A DNA stretch of 54,206 nucleotides from a virus. The translations under genes and the position numbers were made by a program. The notes beneath the pieces are model-generated. The model had not been told where the DNA came from, searched no databases, and was given only the letters and a program-made list of their open reading frames with translations. Positions 21,689 to 31,016 of this stretch are shown here, in pieces (the stretch's first letter is position 1; every line of letters begins with the position of its first letter). Where the stretch lies: the IMG/VR virus record IMGVR_UViG_3300023174_000215, positions 1 through 54,206 of that record; one strand, given 5' to 3'.

Positions 21689-22056
21689 TAAATATGTCCA
21701 ATGATTGTCTGTGGGTTGAATCCGCCTGACTCTACTTGACGTGCAGGCTGAGCTGGACCAGCGGCCTGTGGCCCACTAGTAACTCCTTTGCCCATACCAG
21801 AACCTGATTGCTGAATTGGATAACCACAGTCATAGCAACGAGCACGTGATGCGTGGTCTGCTGAACCATAGTTCCCACTACCGCAACCAGGACAACGTGC
21901 AGCGTTAGTTGCTGATTGTGGCAATCGTTGTTGGTTTACTTCAGGTGGGTAGTACGGAGGTTGCGGAGTTGTTGGAGGAAGCTGCTGTTGATATGTCTGC
22001 GGAACAGACACTGAAGGATTTGCGCCAATTTTTTGTGCCCACCAGTTATTGCTCAT
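21688..22056 (-). CDS. Pro/Gln-rich zinc-ribbon protein
   Basis: 122 residues starting MSNNWWAQKIG. Disordered Pro/Gln-rich part (residues about 15-50), then CPGCGSGNYG and CYDCGYPI, a four-Cys zinc ribbon, and a Gly/Pro/Gln tail. AAGGAG lies 7 nt upstream of this ATG; an ATG 3 nt earlier is possible. Overlaps its neighbours; the position between recombinase and polymerase hints at a replication accessory. Confidence 0.75.
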   Translation of the reverse strand: MSNNWWAQKIGANPSVSVPQTYQQQLPPTTPQPPYYPPEVNQQRLPQSATNAARCPGCGSGNYGSADHASRARCYDCGYPIQQSGSGMGKGVTSGPQAAGPAQPARQVESGGFNPQTIIGHI

Positions 22057-22522
22057 CATCGTACTCCTTAAAGAAAGACCCAACGTTAACTGCGTTGGGG
22101 TAGATAATACCTAATTCTATTGCAGAAGAGAAGGCAGATATAAGTGCTGAAAAACCTACTGCATGGTACAAATCACGCATGAGCCTAACATCATTTTCCA
22201 TCTCTTGGTCAATTTCTTTTTCTTTGCCTAGCTCATAAAGTTGCGATGTAGTAATAATCTTAGCGTTGAGCTCGCTAATAATGTCTAAATAAGGAATCAA
22301 AGTGTCAAGGCTAGCAAGACGAAGTTCGCTGTCTTCCTCTTCTTTTTCGTGTCCTTCATCGCTGACTGGATTTAATCCAAGGGCTACAGCAATATCATTT
22401 GTATCTGGAATACTCATGTCGTAGAGATACCAACGTGTTAATGTACTAAATGGAATTTCATTTTTAATAATGTCATACTCTTCACCGCTACCGCGATTAA
22501 AGAACCTTTTCATCCAACTCAT
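22046..22522 (-). CDS. Phage replication-region protein, unknown
   Basis: 158 residues, acidic middle (EGHEKEEEDSE), mostly helical, hydrophobic C-terminal helix (GFSALISAFSSAIELGII) not clearly a membrane span. Overlaps the polymerase stop by 4 nt. Conserved-looking but not recognised; may be a polymerase partner. Confidence 0.75.
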   Translation of the reverse strand: MSWMKRFFNRGSGEEYDIIKNEIPFSTLTRWYLYDMSIPDTNDIAVALGLNPVSDEGHEKEEEDSELRLASLDTLIPYLDIISELNAKIITTSQLYELGKEKEIDQEMENDVRLMRDLYHAVGFSALISAFSSAIELGIIYPNAVNVGSFFKEYDDEQ

Positions 22523-24492
22523 TTAGCCTCGCCCCACTTCTGTACAATTTTAACGTCAGCAATAAGGGGGACATTTAGAAGGTCAATACCTTCCATAGCC
22601 GCTCTGATGGCTTCTGCAGTCTCTTCTGCAATACTGTCTGGTGCCACTGTCACAATTTCATCGTGAATAGTAAGGATTAGTCTAGCCTCATTTGGAATCA
22701 TCTTATATGCGCGAATCATGGCAAGTTTAATAATGTCGGCTGCAGAACCCTGAATACGAGTATTGAACGCTTGACGCTCAGCGGATGACTTAAATCCAAA
22801 GTCTCTTGAGTTAATATCGGGCAGGTATCTTCTTCGCCCCAAAATTGTAGAGACATAGCCTTTAACTCTTGTTCCTCCTACAACACGCAAACGATACTTG
22901 TTGACTGAATTAAACTTAGCTGAGAAGTCATTAAGTAGTTTTTTAGCCTCAGTAACGCTACATCCAATCTGACTTGCAATTTTGTCAGGGCCTACGCCGT
23001 AAGCCATAGCCAATACAAGTACCTTGCCAGCCTTGCGGTCTACTCCCATAGTGTTACCCACGGTTGTATAAATATCTCCACCCTTTAAATAGTTGTCCAT
23101 CATAATTGGGTCTTGTGACATAGATGCAATCACTCTAGGTTCAATCTGAGAATAGTCAGCCACTACTAGTTTGTATCCTGGTGGTGCATAAAACAAGTTA
23201 CGAATTGCCTTACCGTGGGCGGTGTGTGGTGCTGGAACATTTTGTAAGTTGGGGTTACGGCTAGAAAAACGACCAGTCTCTGCTCCGTGCTGTACAAAGT
23301 CACAATGAATCTTGCCGTTAATCAAAAGAGTTTCTTTATGCTCAATTTTAGATTTACCGTTGCTGGTGCGGGTCACATCTCCACCCAAATAGGGCACTAC
23401 ATAAGTAGTCAACAACTTATTTAAATCTGAATACTCCAACAGTGCTTTAACTAAAGGGTTGGCCTCTCGATACATCTCTAGCGCATCTGCTGCAACTGAG
23501 TAATCGGTTGACTCTAGCGGAATCTTTTCTTCGTGTTTCTTTTTACCGCCCGTAGTTAGAAGCTTTGGCTTTATGCCTTGGCCCCCGTCCTCCTTCTTCC
23601 CGTAGAGAACTTCTTGCTTATCAGCGTTTGAATTGATGTTAAACACCCGACCAGCAATTCTATAAATCTCCGAACGTGCTTTTTCAATATCTTCTTCTAA
23701 CTGAGTATGCAGGGCTATTAGTTGTTCAGTATCAATCGGTGCACCCGATAATTTCATAGCGCATAAAACTTCAAGGACACCCATCTCAAGGTTCATTACC
23801 TTAGTAAGTTGTCCCTCTTCAAGTTTTGGTAGCAAAGCTTTATAAAGCATAAATGTGTACTTAGCGTCTAAATATGCATATTTAGCAACAGTATCAAAGG
23901 AATACTTCTCAACTTCTTTACCTACGCCTTTAACCATATGGTAGTTAAACTCTCGCGCCAAACAATCATCTAAACCGCATTTATTCTTGTTCTTGTTGTC
24001 ATAGAGGAAAGAGGCAATCATCGTGTCAAAGTAAGGCCCAACAGGGACTTTACCGCCATAGTATTTAGCTACTGAAGTTAAATCAAAAACAAGGTTGTGA
24101 CCAATCAGTAGTCGGTCTTTACCAAACATTAAAGGTTCAAGAGCGGCAAATACTTCTGCAGGAAATAACTGTGGTGGGGGTGGACCAAAACTAACTGTTG
24201 CTTTTTTCTTATCTCGTGAGTAATCAGCTTCTCGTGCAGGTAATCCCGCAGCAACTCTTTTTTCGCCTTGACCTGTTAAAGGAAAAACTTCAGATTCAAA
24301 CTCTCCGTTTGGGTGGCCTAAAGGAATAACATCTCCACGACCATATGTAGATAAAGAAATCCACAGCACTTCATTAACGACTGTTACGCCTCGTTGTGGC
24401 CCTACTGTTTCTACATCGTAGGCAAAAGTATCTTGCTTAAGATAGTAAGTAACCATCTCATCAAGTTGTTCTTTTGTTGTAATGATATTCAT
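22519..24492 (-). CDS. polA: Family A DNA polymerase with 3'-5' exonuclease
   Basis: 657 residues. Proofreading exonuclease: AYDVETV (Asp26, Glu28), GHNLVFDL (about 131-138) and AYLDAKYT (Asp209). Polymerase motif A VADYSQIEPR (Asp446), motif B KAGKVLVLAMAYG (about 487-499) and motif C TIHDEIV (His610, Asp611, Glu612). No 5'-3' exonuclease domain, so it is like the short phage PolA enzymes that copy phage DNA. Motif B lacks the bulky Phe found in host PolI at one position (RKAGKVLVLAMAYG reads Leu there), a substitution known in many viral PolA types. A strong hairpin lies just upstream. Confidence 0.95.
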   Translation of the reverse strand: MNIITTKEQLDEMVTYYLKQDTFAYDVETVGPQRGVTVVNEVLWISLSTYGRGDVIPLGHPNGEFESEVFPLTGQGEKRVAAGLPAREADYSRDKKKATVSFGPPPPQLFPAEVFAALEPLMFGKDRLLIGHNLVFDLTSVAKYYGGKVPVGPYFDTMIASFLYDNKNKNKCGLDDCLAREFNYHMVKGVGKEVEKYSFDTVAKYAYLDAKYTFMLYKALLPKLEEGQLTKVMNLEMGVLEVLCAMKLSGAPIDTEQLIALHTQLEEDIEKARSEIYRIAGRVFNINSNADKQEVLYGKKEDGGQGIKPKLLTTGGKKKHEEKIPLESTDYSVAADALEMYREANPLVKALLEYSDLNKLLTTYVVPYLGGDVTRTSNGKSKIEHKETLLINGKIHCDFVQHGAETGRFSSRNPNLQNVPAPHTAHGKAIRNLFYAPPGYKLVVADYSQIEPRVIASMSQDPIMMDNYLKGGDIYTTVGNTMGVDRKAGKVLVLAMAYGVGPDKIASQIGCSVTEAKKLLNDFSAKFNSVNKYRLRVVGGTRVKGYVSTILGRRRYLPDINSRDFGFKSSAERQAFNTRIQGSAADIIKLAMIRAYKMIPNEARLILTIHDEIVTVAPDSIAEETAEAIRAAMEGIDLLNVPLIADVKIVQKWGEAK

Positions 24493-24500
24493 GGGTCCCC

Positions 24501-24546
24501 TAAAAGCAGAAGGGCTAAGCCAGGGGATGGGCGGCCTAGCCCTTCT
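24501..24546 (-). terminator. Strong hairpin between SSB and polymerase genes
   Basis: On the minus strand AGAAGGGCTAGGCC pairs with GGCTTAGCCCTTCT (14 bp, one G-U), loop 11 nt, then GCTTTTAGG. A terminator with a short T-run, so part of the transcripts probably read through. It would give more SSB than polymerase from one transcript. Confidence 0.75.
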
Positions 24547-24557
24547 ACATCTGTTAG

Positions 24558-25226
24558 TTAAGCTAGGTCGTTAGCAATTTCAGTTAGTTCAGCAACTGAG
24601 TTTTCATAGATTGCTGAACGTGGATACGCTTCTAGCGTTGCTAGGACGGATTCAACCTTTGCTTCGTCAATTGACCAATCTTCATTGAGGTCACGACCCT
24701 TGACAGAATTTAGAGAATAAACAGTTTGCTGCATCTTACCTGTGCGAGAAATCGCCCAATAGTTCTTTGTTAGAGGACCCTGTGGTGAGAAGTGTGCAGC
24801 GTGTAGTGTCTTATAAAGACGTGGTGTTGCAGTAAGAATCATGCGTGTTGCAGAATCTGCAGTAAGCACAGCCACAGTAAATGCGTGCTTGCTTTCTGGC
24901 TTGTGATTCAACTTAAGGCACAATGGGCAACCATTTCCCAAGCAAACGTATGAACGCTTGCCCTCAGTTTTTTGCTGTAGGAAGTGTTGCTTGTAGATTG
25001 CAAACGGACCGTCTTGGTCTAAGAACTTAATTACTTGAAATTCCTCATTCAACTTTAAATCAGTTGGGAATTCCTTTGACTTCATAGTCATTTCATCGCC
25101 TGCGCCCCAGCCTGCTTGGACTGCAGTTGATGTTGATGCTTCTGGACGAGCATCTACGTCATTTGTATTTTCAATTGAGAATTCATCCGTTACTGGAACA
25201 AATTCATCTGTACTTTGAACTGCCAT
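24558..25226 (-). CDS. Single-stranded DNA-binding protein, gp32-like
   Basis: 222 residues. Acidic disordered N-terminus, then a core with YVCLGNGCPLCLKLNHK, a Cys/His group like the zinc element of phage single-strand binding proteins of the gp32 type; Trp and aromatic residues later in the OB-like part. Sits between an HTH protein and the polymerase, as SSB genes often do. Assignment is by motif and position, not by full similarity. Confidence 0.65.
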   Translation of the reverse strand: MAVQSTDEFVPVTDEFSIENTNDVDARPEASTSTAVQAGWGAGDEMTMKSKEFPTDLKLNEEFQVIKFLDQDGPFAIYKQHFLQQKTEGKRSYVCLGNGCPLCLKLNHKPESKHAFTVAVLTADSATRMILTATPRLYKTLHAAHFSPQGPLTKNYWAISRTGKMQQTVYSLNSVKGRDLNEDWSIDEAKVESVLATLEAYPRSAIYENSVAELTEIANDLA

Positions 25227-25712
25227 TTATTTATCTCCTTGAGTTTCTTGGTTTTTAGTTTCTTGTGCAAGGATGTTAGTCCATGCCTCAGCTAGCTCTT
25301 TTACAAGCTTCTGGTGTAGAGACCATTCTATACGCTTGACATGTAAAAGTCCAGCTTTGTTAAATAGTTCTACAGCCGTTTCAATCATGGCTCGGCTATA
25401 AAGGCGTCTGCCCTTATGGTCTTCCCCATTTTTGTTTTGTGTAGTTGGTAAGCGGTAAGGGCAAGAGGGCAAGTAACCCTCTTCATTCCATTTTCTGATG
25501 GTGATAAATGGGCGCCCTAGCGCCTTAGCGAGTGCACCTACCGTAAACATCTCAACCTCCATGCCGTTAGGCAGGGTCTTGAGGTACGGACGGGAATCCC
25601 ATAGTTCTTTTGTTTGAACTTCGGGAACCGTGGTCTCACGTCGCTTTCTTTTACTGCCTGGATAAAAAACATCCAAGTCGGCAAAAGAAGATTCAATGAA
25701 GTCGTCTGACAT
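25227..25712 (-). CDS. MerR-like HTH DNA-binding protein
   Basis: 161 residues. The segment FTVGALAKALGRPFITIRKW (about 57-76) followed by NEEGYLPSCPYRLP and GRRLYSRAMIETA is a MerR-type winged helix-turn-helix, a form common in actinophages. Acidic N-terminus; C-terminal helices. Could regulate early genes or mark the origin. It ends 1 nt before the SSB gene. Confidence 0.75.
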   Translation of the reverse strand: MSDDFIESSFADLDVFYPGSKRKRRETTVPEVQTKELWDSRPYLKTLPNGMEVEMFTVGALAKALGRPFITIRKWNEEGYLPSCPYRLPTTQNKNGEDHKGRRLYSRAMIETAVELFNKAGLLHVKRIEWSLHQKLVKELAEAWTNILAQETKNQETQGDK

Positions 25713-25714
25713 TT

Positions 25715-26113
25715 TTATCCTTTAATAATAAATGCGTATGAAATTTTTGGTGGCAACATCTCATCAATGTCGCTTTCTGTGAGAAGCCCTTTGTAAACGG
25801 CAGCCATAACAGCGTCTTGGTCAATCTGGCGGACCTTAGGTGCACACTCATCAAGCAAATCTTTTTCAGTAAGAATTTGCATAGCAACTTCTGTATTTAA
25901 TGGGTTAGATACTTTTCTTTGCTTTATAAGTTTAGCGTCACCAAATTCAAAAACAATATGGCCTTTGCTATCTACTTCACCATAAGACTCTGTGGCATCA
26001 TTTAAACGCTTTTTTAATTCAGCTTGTCTTTCAGAAAGCATATCTATCTGTTCTTTAAGAGATAGATATTGTTGAAGCGTTTGTTCAACATCTTTAATGT
26101 CTGGATTAGACAT
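25715..26113 (-). CDS. Coiled-coil phage protein, unknown
   Basis: 132 residues starting MSNPDIKDVEQTL. N-terminal coiled coil (heptads of Leu/Ile through about 45), then a strand-helix region. AGGGGG lies 5-6 nt upstream of this ATG; GTG at 26119 is the alternative. Resembles the layout of phage Gp157-like proteins with a coiled coil, but this is not secure. Confidence 0.65.
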   Translation of the reverse strand: MSNPDIKDVEQTLQQYLSLKEQIDMLSERQAELKKRLNDATESYGEVDSKGHIVFEFGDAKLIKQRKVSNPLNTEVAMQILTEKDLLDECAPKVRQIDQDAVMAAVYKGLLTESDIDEMLPPKISYAFIIKG

Positions 26114-26152
26114 AGGCACCCCCTAGTGTTGAGGGCAACGATATTGTGCTAT

Positions 26153-26299
26153 TTAATCCTTGTCAAGATAGGTTTGCAGGGCGCCAATAATCACACTAGT
26201 AACGGTGACTTCTTCTTCTGCAGCCTTTTTCTGGACAGCTTTCCACAGGTCATCTGGCACACGGATAGTGCGTGTGGGGGTTTTAGGTGCGTTAGGCAT
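26153..26299 (-). CDS. Ribbon-helix-helix DNA-binding protein
   Basis: 48 residues starting MPNAPKTPTRTIRVPDDLWK. The strand TRTIRVP, helix DDLWKAVQKKAAEE and second helix TSVIIGALQTYL fit the Arc/MetJ-type ribbon-helix-helix fold. Such small repressors bind operators as dimers. It lies between the SNF2-type helicase and the coiled-coil protein; a likely self-regulator or early-gene switch of this module. Confidence 0.7.
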   Translation of the reverse strand: MPNAPKTPTRTIRVPDDLWKAVQKKAAEEEVTVTSVIIGALQTYLDKD

Positions 26300-26316
26300 T
26301 ACACAATTTTAGCAGG

Positions 26317-27906
26317 TTACACCGTTGAAAGAGATAAGAAAGCTCTCAAACTACCTACATTTAAAGGAACTCCACCTTTATCGTCAATGCCTTCTCCGTC
26401 AATAATAGCGTTTGCAATTGAAGATTTCTGTTGTAGAGCATCGTATTGGCGCTCTTCAATAGAACCACCAATCAAAATATCTTGAATAACTATTGTCTGC
26501 CATGTTGACGAAGCTCGTTTAATTCTTCCGTTTCTTTGAATGGCAGCGCCAGAACTCCACGGAAGGTCATAATTAATAAGAAGGTTAGCGGCAGGTAAAT
26601 CAACTCCATACCCACCAGCGTCAGAGCTAATAAGAACGCGAATGTTAGGCTCTGTATTGAAGGCAATTTTGTTCTCCTCTTTAGTCTTAGCATCTAATTG
26701 ACCTGAGTAAAGTCGACATTGTTCTGGCCCCAAATTTTGAGCAATCATATCTAGCATGTCTACAAAAGTAGCAAAGATAACTACTTTGTTTTCTGGGCTT
26801 TGGTCTAAGAAGTCATTGACATACTCTAGAAGGGTATCCAACTTAACTGAGTTAACTACGCCATCTAAATGTCCCGCAGCTACAAGTTCTGCAGCGTAAG
26901 CGGAGCCTTGTCCATTTTGGTCATTAAACTTCTTAGCGCTGGTTCGTATTAAATTTGGGTGGGAACATAATTGTTTAAGCGCACCAATCTTGGACATAAT
27001 CTTGCCACGCATTTCATCTTCTTTACCGCCACGAGAGTTGTCGTAACCGTAATGAGCCAAGATATTAAAAGAGGTGCCAAACATGCTTTGTGCTTCATCT
27101 AAGTCATGGAGTAAATCGCCTTGAATGCGGTCGTACAACTTTGCAGACTTGCGGTCAAAGGTAATGAGGATGGGGTCTTTATGAATTGAGTCTGGCAAAA
27201 ACGGAGCAACGTCTGCATCTTTTTGGGCTTTACGAACTGACGCCTCTTTCATCTTCTCGTGTAGTACTGGAAGATTACGGTATCTATCTACCCCACCCCA
27301 AGAATTGCGAACAATAAAAGCTGAATCAAAGATGTCAAAGCGCCCTAATACCTCTGAGTCAACAAACTGCATGATGCTATAGAGCTCTTCTGGTTTTCCA
27401 TTTTCAATAGGAGTTCCAGTAAGCGCAAATTTATATGGGGAGTTAGTTAATTTTTTTGTGTACTTTGACCGTTTAGATTTGAAGGATTTAATGGCGGTTG
27501 CTTCGTCAATGACGACAAATCCTCTGGGAAGCTTCTTGACGGAATCCCAGTCGTTAACAACTTGCTCGTAGTTAAGGATGATGTAATCAACCTTTGTAGT
27601 GCGCCAGTTGTATGCGTCTTCGTATTGAAGTGCCCGTTTCTTCGGCGTTCCATCAATAACCAAAGCTTTAGAAGTGCCACTTGTAAATTTCTCAATCTGA
27701 TTAGCCCACTGGTATTTAAGTGAGGATAAACAGATTACCAAACCTGGCTCAGTAATTTTGCCCGAATCCATGAGACGTTCTACAGCGGCAATAGTGAGGA
27801 CTGTCTTGCCTAGACCAAGGTCATAGGCCACCAACATCTTCTGCCTTTCACACATGCGGTTAACAGCCTCAGGCTGGTAAGGCAGTAGCGTTCCCGTAAA
27901 AGTCAT
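26317..27906 (-). CDS. SNF2-type superfamily 2 helicase
   Basis: 529 residues. Q-like YQPEAV at 10-15, Walker A DLGLGKT (29-35), motif II VVIDEAT (131-137, DEAT for DEAH), ALTGTPIENG (motif III), and C-terminal VVIFATF, LYSGQLDAKTKE, SSDAGGYGVDLP and QRNGRIKR (motifs IV-VI). An ATP-driven DNA translocase used in replication, repair or recombination. Ends before the RHH gene; start ATG 4 nt after the dNMP kinase stop. Confidence 0.9.
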   Translation of the reverse strand: MTFTGTLLPYQPEAVNRMCERQKMLVAYDLGLGKTVLTIAAVERLMDSGKITEPGLVICLSSLKYQWANQIEKFTSGTSKALVIDGTPKKRALQYEDAYNWRTTKVDYIILNYEQVVNDWDSVKKLPRGFVVIDEATAIKSFKSKRSKYTKKLTNSPYKFALTGTPIENGKPEELYSIMQFVDSEVLGRFDIFDSAFIVRNSWGGVDRYRNLPVLHEKMKEASVRKAQKDADVAPFLPDSIHKDPILITFDRKSAKLYDRIQGDLLHDLDEAQSMFGTSFNILAHYGYDNSRGGKEDEMRGKIMSKIGALKQLCSHPNLIRTSAKKFNDQNGQGSAYAAELVAAGHLDGVVNSVKLDTLLEYVNDFLDQSPENKVVIFATFVDMLDMIAQNLGPEQCRLYSGQLDAKTKEENKIAFNTEPNIRVLISSDAGGYGVDLPAANLLINYDLPWSSGAAIQRNGRIKRASSTWQTIVIQDILIGGSIEERQYDALQQKSSIANAIIDGEGIDDKGGVPLNVGSLRAFLSLSTV

Positions 27907-27910
27907 AGTC

Positions 27911-28456
27911 CTACCCTAACAGAACCTTAATCTTCTCCATTAGTTCTGGCATATCACTATTGTTTTCAATAACCGCATCAAAATGCCAATTATCTAAATC
28001 GTGCTCCGATATGTGGTCATTTACGGCTTCAACATTAGGACGGTTAATCCGCCAAATTTGACCGCCTTTACTTTTAATAGCTTTTGCTTCGTTGATAAAC
28101 CTAACGTCTGTTATAACAACGTTTTTATCATATCCCCACCAAGCGTTTCCAAATTGGTTTGTTACTTGGTTTACCCAAAATGCATCTCCAAAAAGTTTTC
28201 TTGCGCCTACTCCAAGGTCTTGAAGAAGACGGCGAACTTCTGGAAATTCGGTCTTTGCTACTTCCCAAGTTTTAGAATCAACAATGTCTTGTAGTCTAAA
28301 ATCCATATAATTGTGCATAACAAGTGGGTCCATCTCATAAAGAAGTTCACGAATTTTGTCAGCAAATGCAGCTTGTTCATAACCGTGAAGCCCCATAAGC
28401 ATTCCTGCAACAGTGTCTTTTCCACTGCGTGCGTATCCTGATAAACCAATAATCAT
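27911..28456 (-). CDS. Deoxynucleoside monophosphate kinase
   Basis: 181 residues. P-loop GYARSGKDT at 6-14, AAFADKIRELL as in T4 gp1-type dNMP kinases, and a later VVITDVRFINEAKAIK segment (lid and Asp region). Converts dNMPs to dNDPs and supplies the polymerase together with the class II reductase. Overlaps the primase gene by 4 nt. Confidence 0.85.
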   Translation of the reverse strand: MIIGLSGYARSGKDTVAGMLMGLHGYEQAAFADKIRELLYEMDPLVMHNYMDFRLQDIVDSKTWEVAKTEFPEVRRLLQDLGVGARKLFGDAFWVNQVTNQFGNAWWGYDKNVVITDVRFINEAKAIKSKGGQIWRINRPNVEAVNDHISEHDLDNWHFDAVIENNSDMPELMEKIKVLLG

Positions 28457-29382
28457 AGGAAAGCCTTTCGTCCGTGTATTGAGTGCTTTGCGTTGTCTAA
28501 GCCGTACATTATCTCAGCCTTGCTCATTCCGCCAACATCTTTCATCTCTGTATTAGAATAGTTAAAGAACCAACATTCCATGCCCATAGCCTTAGCGTAA
28601 TCAAGTAAAGCTTGGGAAGAGACACGACCAGCCTCGTCATTGTCCATAGCAAATACAATCCGCTCAGCAGAACGTATTAGTTTTAATTGAGAGTTAGATA
28701 CCGCAGAACCGTAGGTACTGATTCCACCAAATACTCCAACGGATGCAAGTCTTGCTACATCTAATGGTGATTCAACAACAATCATTTCCCCGCCATTAAA
28801 TTGCTGATAGCCAAAGAGTGTAGAACTTTTGTTAACACCTGTTGGATAGTTGCGGAAATAGCGCCCTCTATAACCCTTTTCTTGCCACCCTAATAACTTG
28901 TTGGTGTACGGGTCTCTAATAACCGTAATCCAATTTTCTTTGCGGTTATCCCACAAAATTTCATAGTAGTTAGCGGCCACTTCTGTAATGCCACGAGACT
29001 TCAATGCATCGGATGGTGGGCTATCAAATGCACTTAACATTGACTCTGTAACAGGATTACTTTCTACCTCTAATGGTGCGGGAGTCATCATGCGTTCAAA
29101 AGCTTTAGATAAATTAATATCGCTTGTATTAATCCAAGCTTTGGCTTCTTCAAACCCAATGCCTTGGCAGTACTCAATCAAAGAGGCAAGGCTCCCACGG
29201 AACTTACAGGAGAAACAGTTGTGTGCCCCTGTCTCTGCATTAATAGACCACGAAGGGTTGTTGTCTATCTTTCCTGTACGACTAAAGTGAGCGGGGCAGT
29301 GGCCCTTAACTTCTGAGCCAGTAACGCTAATTACTTCTATACCTAATCGGTCTAGTACGTCTTCCATCTCTTCATTAGTCAT
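28453..29382 (-). CDS. dnaG: DNA primase, DnaG type
   Basis: 309 residues. Zinc finger Cys29, His32, Cys56, Cys59 (GHCPAHF, HNCFSC) of the CHC2 type; TOPRIM motifs MIVVESPLDVARL and VFAMDNDEAGR. Shorter than host DnaG: there is no C-terminal helicase-interaction domain. Makes RNA primers with the DnaB-like helicase encoded just upstream; the two genes abut at 29382. Confidence 0.9.
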   Translation of the reverse strand: MTNEEMEDVLDRLGIEVISVTGSEVKGHCPAHFSRTGKIDNNPSWSINAETGAHNCFSCKFRGSLASLIEYCQGIGFEEAKAWINTSDINLSKAFERMMTPAPLEVESNPVTESMLSAFDSPPSDALKSRGITEVAANYYEILWDNRKENWITVIRDPYTNKLLGWQEKGYRGRYFRNYPTGVNKSSTLFGYQQFNGGEMIVVESPLDVARLASVGVFGGISTYGSAVSNSQLKLIRSAERIVFAMDNDEAGRVSSQALLDYAKAMGMECWFFNYSNTEMKDVGGMSKAEIMYGLDNAKHSIHGRKAFL

Positions 29383-30608
29383 CAGTAGTCCGTCGCTTCA
29401 ATCTCTCGAAATTGTCCTGTGTTCCAATCCCACAATAAGGATACTTCTGCGGGGCCAGAGTTACGACTAGCAATAATCTTTAATAATCGTGTGTCATCTA
29501 CATTCTCGTCTTCTCGTTGAAGCCCGAAAATAACATCTGCGTCTTGATGGAAGGAGGATGAATAACCAATTGCATCAGCGGTTACTTGTCCATTACGCAT
29601 CTTGTTATTAAGCACCTGAGTAGAGATAACAATTGGTTTGTTAACCCGTTGAGCTAAGCGTTTAAGTGAACGAGTAATGTTAGTAAGAGCCTGCGGGGTA
29701 TTGGCCTCACCAGTCTGCTCATCAATCATTAGATAAGTACCGTCAATAAAAACAATGTCAGGTTGCAAAGTTTGAATCTTGCTAGCAATACCTGAAACGG
29801 TAGAACCCTGTGCGGAGTCAATTAACCAAAAATTCTCACGCATTCTTTCAATACCTTGGAGGATGCGCTTGTACCGTGCTTCTTCTTCTGCCGTTAAAGA
29901 GCCAGTTTGCAAACGAGTATGGGAAACACGAGAGCGCATTGCGTCATATCTAGAAAGCTGTTCTACGTTGCTCATTTCAAAAGACTGAAACATAGGAACC
30001 TTGCCTGACATATGCACGTTCTGTGCAATCTGTAATGCAAGTGTTGACTTACCAGTTTTTGGTGGAGCCACAATAACAATTAACTGACCGTTTTGTAATC
30101 CACCAGTTGCGGTATCCATTGTTGGAAAACCTGTAGGAACTCCTAAAAGTCCTGGGTTATCTTTGCGCCATAAGTAATCGTCCCAACGTTTTAATGGGTC
30201 TTCTTTAACGTTAACATCAGATGTCTGTGACAAGCCATCTTCATCAAGTTTAACGATGCCACGTTGAAGAGAAAGCAACGCGGACTCGTGGTCCTTGTGT
30301 TTTTCAATGAACTCAATTGCATCACCAATCATAGAAACTGTAGAAGCTTTTCTACGACTAGAAACTAATGAATCCAAAATGTATTCGACGCTATCGGTTA
30401 CTTCCATAACCTTGTAGGAAGGGAAGTTATCTTGTATTACTTCAACGCTTGGGCACTCCCCGTACTTAGTAAAGTGGGTGCGAAGAAGGTTCCAAACTTT
30501 ACGGTCTTCATTATCTAAAAACCAAGAGTCATTTACTTTGCGAGTAAACAAAGGAGTTAAGTCGCGGTCACTAATAACTTTGCTAAGTAGCTGCGTCTCT
30601 TTGTTCAT
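29382..30608 (-). CDS. dnaB: Replicative helicase, DnaB-like
   Basis: 408 residues. An N-terminal helical domain (1-110, with DRKVWNLLRTHF) and a RecA-fold ATPase: Walker A APPKTGKST (181-189), Walker B DIVFIDG, PIVISTQ and the arginine-containing C-terminal motif (DADVIFGLQRE). Hexameric 5'-3' helicase of the replisome. The set with primase, loader and initiator lies within 4.5 kb. Confidence 0.9.
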   Translation of the reverse strand: MNKETQLLSKVISDRDLTPLFTRKVNDSWFLDNEDRKVWNLLRTHFTKYGECPSVEVIQDNFPSYKVMEVTDSVEYILDSLVSSRRKASTVSMIGDAIEFIEKHKDHESALLSLQRGIVKLDEDGLSQTSDVNVKEDPLKRWDDYLWRKDNPGLLGVPTGFPTMDTATGGLQNGQLIVIVAPPKTGKSTLALQIAQNVHMSGKVPMFQSFEMSNVEQLSRYDAMRSRVSHTRLQTGSLTAEEEARYKRILQGIERMRENFWLIDSAQGSTVSGIASKIQTLQPDIVFIDGTYLMIDEQTGEANTPQALTNITRSLKRLAQRVNKPIVISTQVLNNKMRNGQVTADAIGYSSSFHQDADVIFGLQREDENVDDTRLLKIIASRNSGPAEVSLLWDWNTGQFREIEATDY

Positions 30609-31012
30609 AGCTGTTTGAAGTCCAATCCCCAGTGACCGTATCTCATAAGGCGAGTGGGCAAATCTAGCACCCCAATTACTTCTGGTCTATAGGGAAGTTC
30701 ATTAATCAAATGGTCTATAGATTCATAAACTGTAAAGTAGCGAAAAGGATTGGTACCCATATGGTCTAACTTATCCACAACTAAACTGAGCTCTTCTTCG
30801 TTTAATGTAAAGGAGGCTAGCTCCATTGTGTAACCAATGTTTTGGGCAAAGACGTATAAACGGCTTAGTAGTGTTCTATTAAAAGTAGCTTTCTTATCTT
30901 TTACTGGAATAACTTTTAATCTTTTTTTAACCGTTACTTCATACTCAATGAAAGTATCAGAGATAACAATAACTCTTTTTGGTAGTTCGTTACTTATATC
31001 CCCTTTACGCAT
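30605..31012 (-). CDS. Phage protein, unknown
   Basis: 135 residues, alpha/beta. VIVISDTFIEY and LPYRPEVIGVLDLP resemble strands of a HAD-like or Rossmann fold, but no catalytic residue is clear. Overlaps the helicase start by 4 nt. Function unknown. Confidence 0.7.
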   Translation of the reverse strand: MRKGDISNELPKRVIVISDTFIEYEVTVKKRLKVIPVKDKKATFNRTLLSRLYVFAQNIGYTMELASFTLNEEELSLVVDKLDHMGTNPFRYFTVYESIDHLINELPYRPEVIGVLDLPTRLMRYGHWGLDFKQL

Positions 31013-31016
31013 TTTT

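Noticed and set aside
30771-30779. DnaA box TTATCCACA inside a coding gene
   Set aside because: Single copy without a partner; expected by chance in 54 kb.
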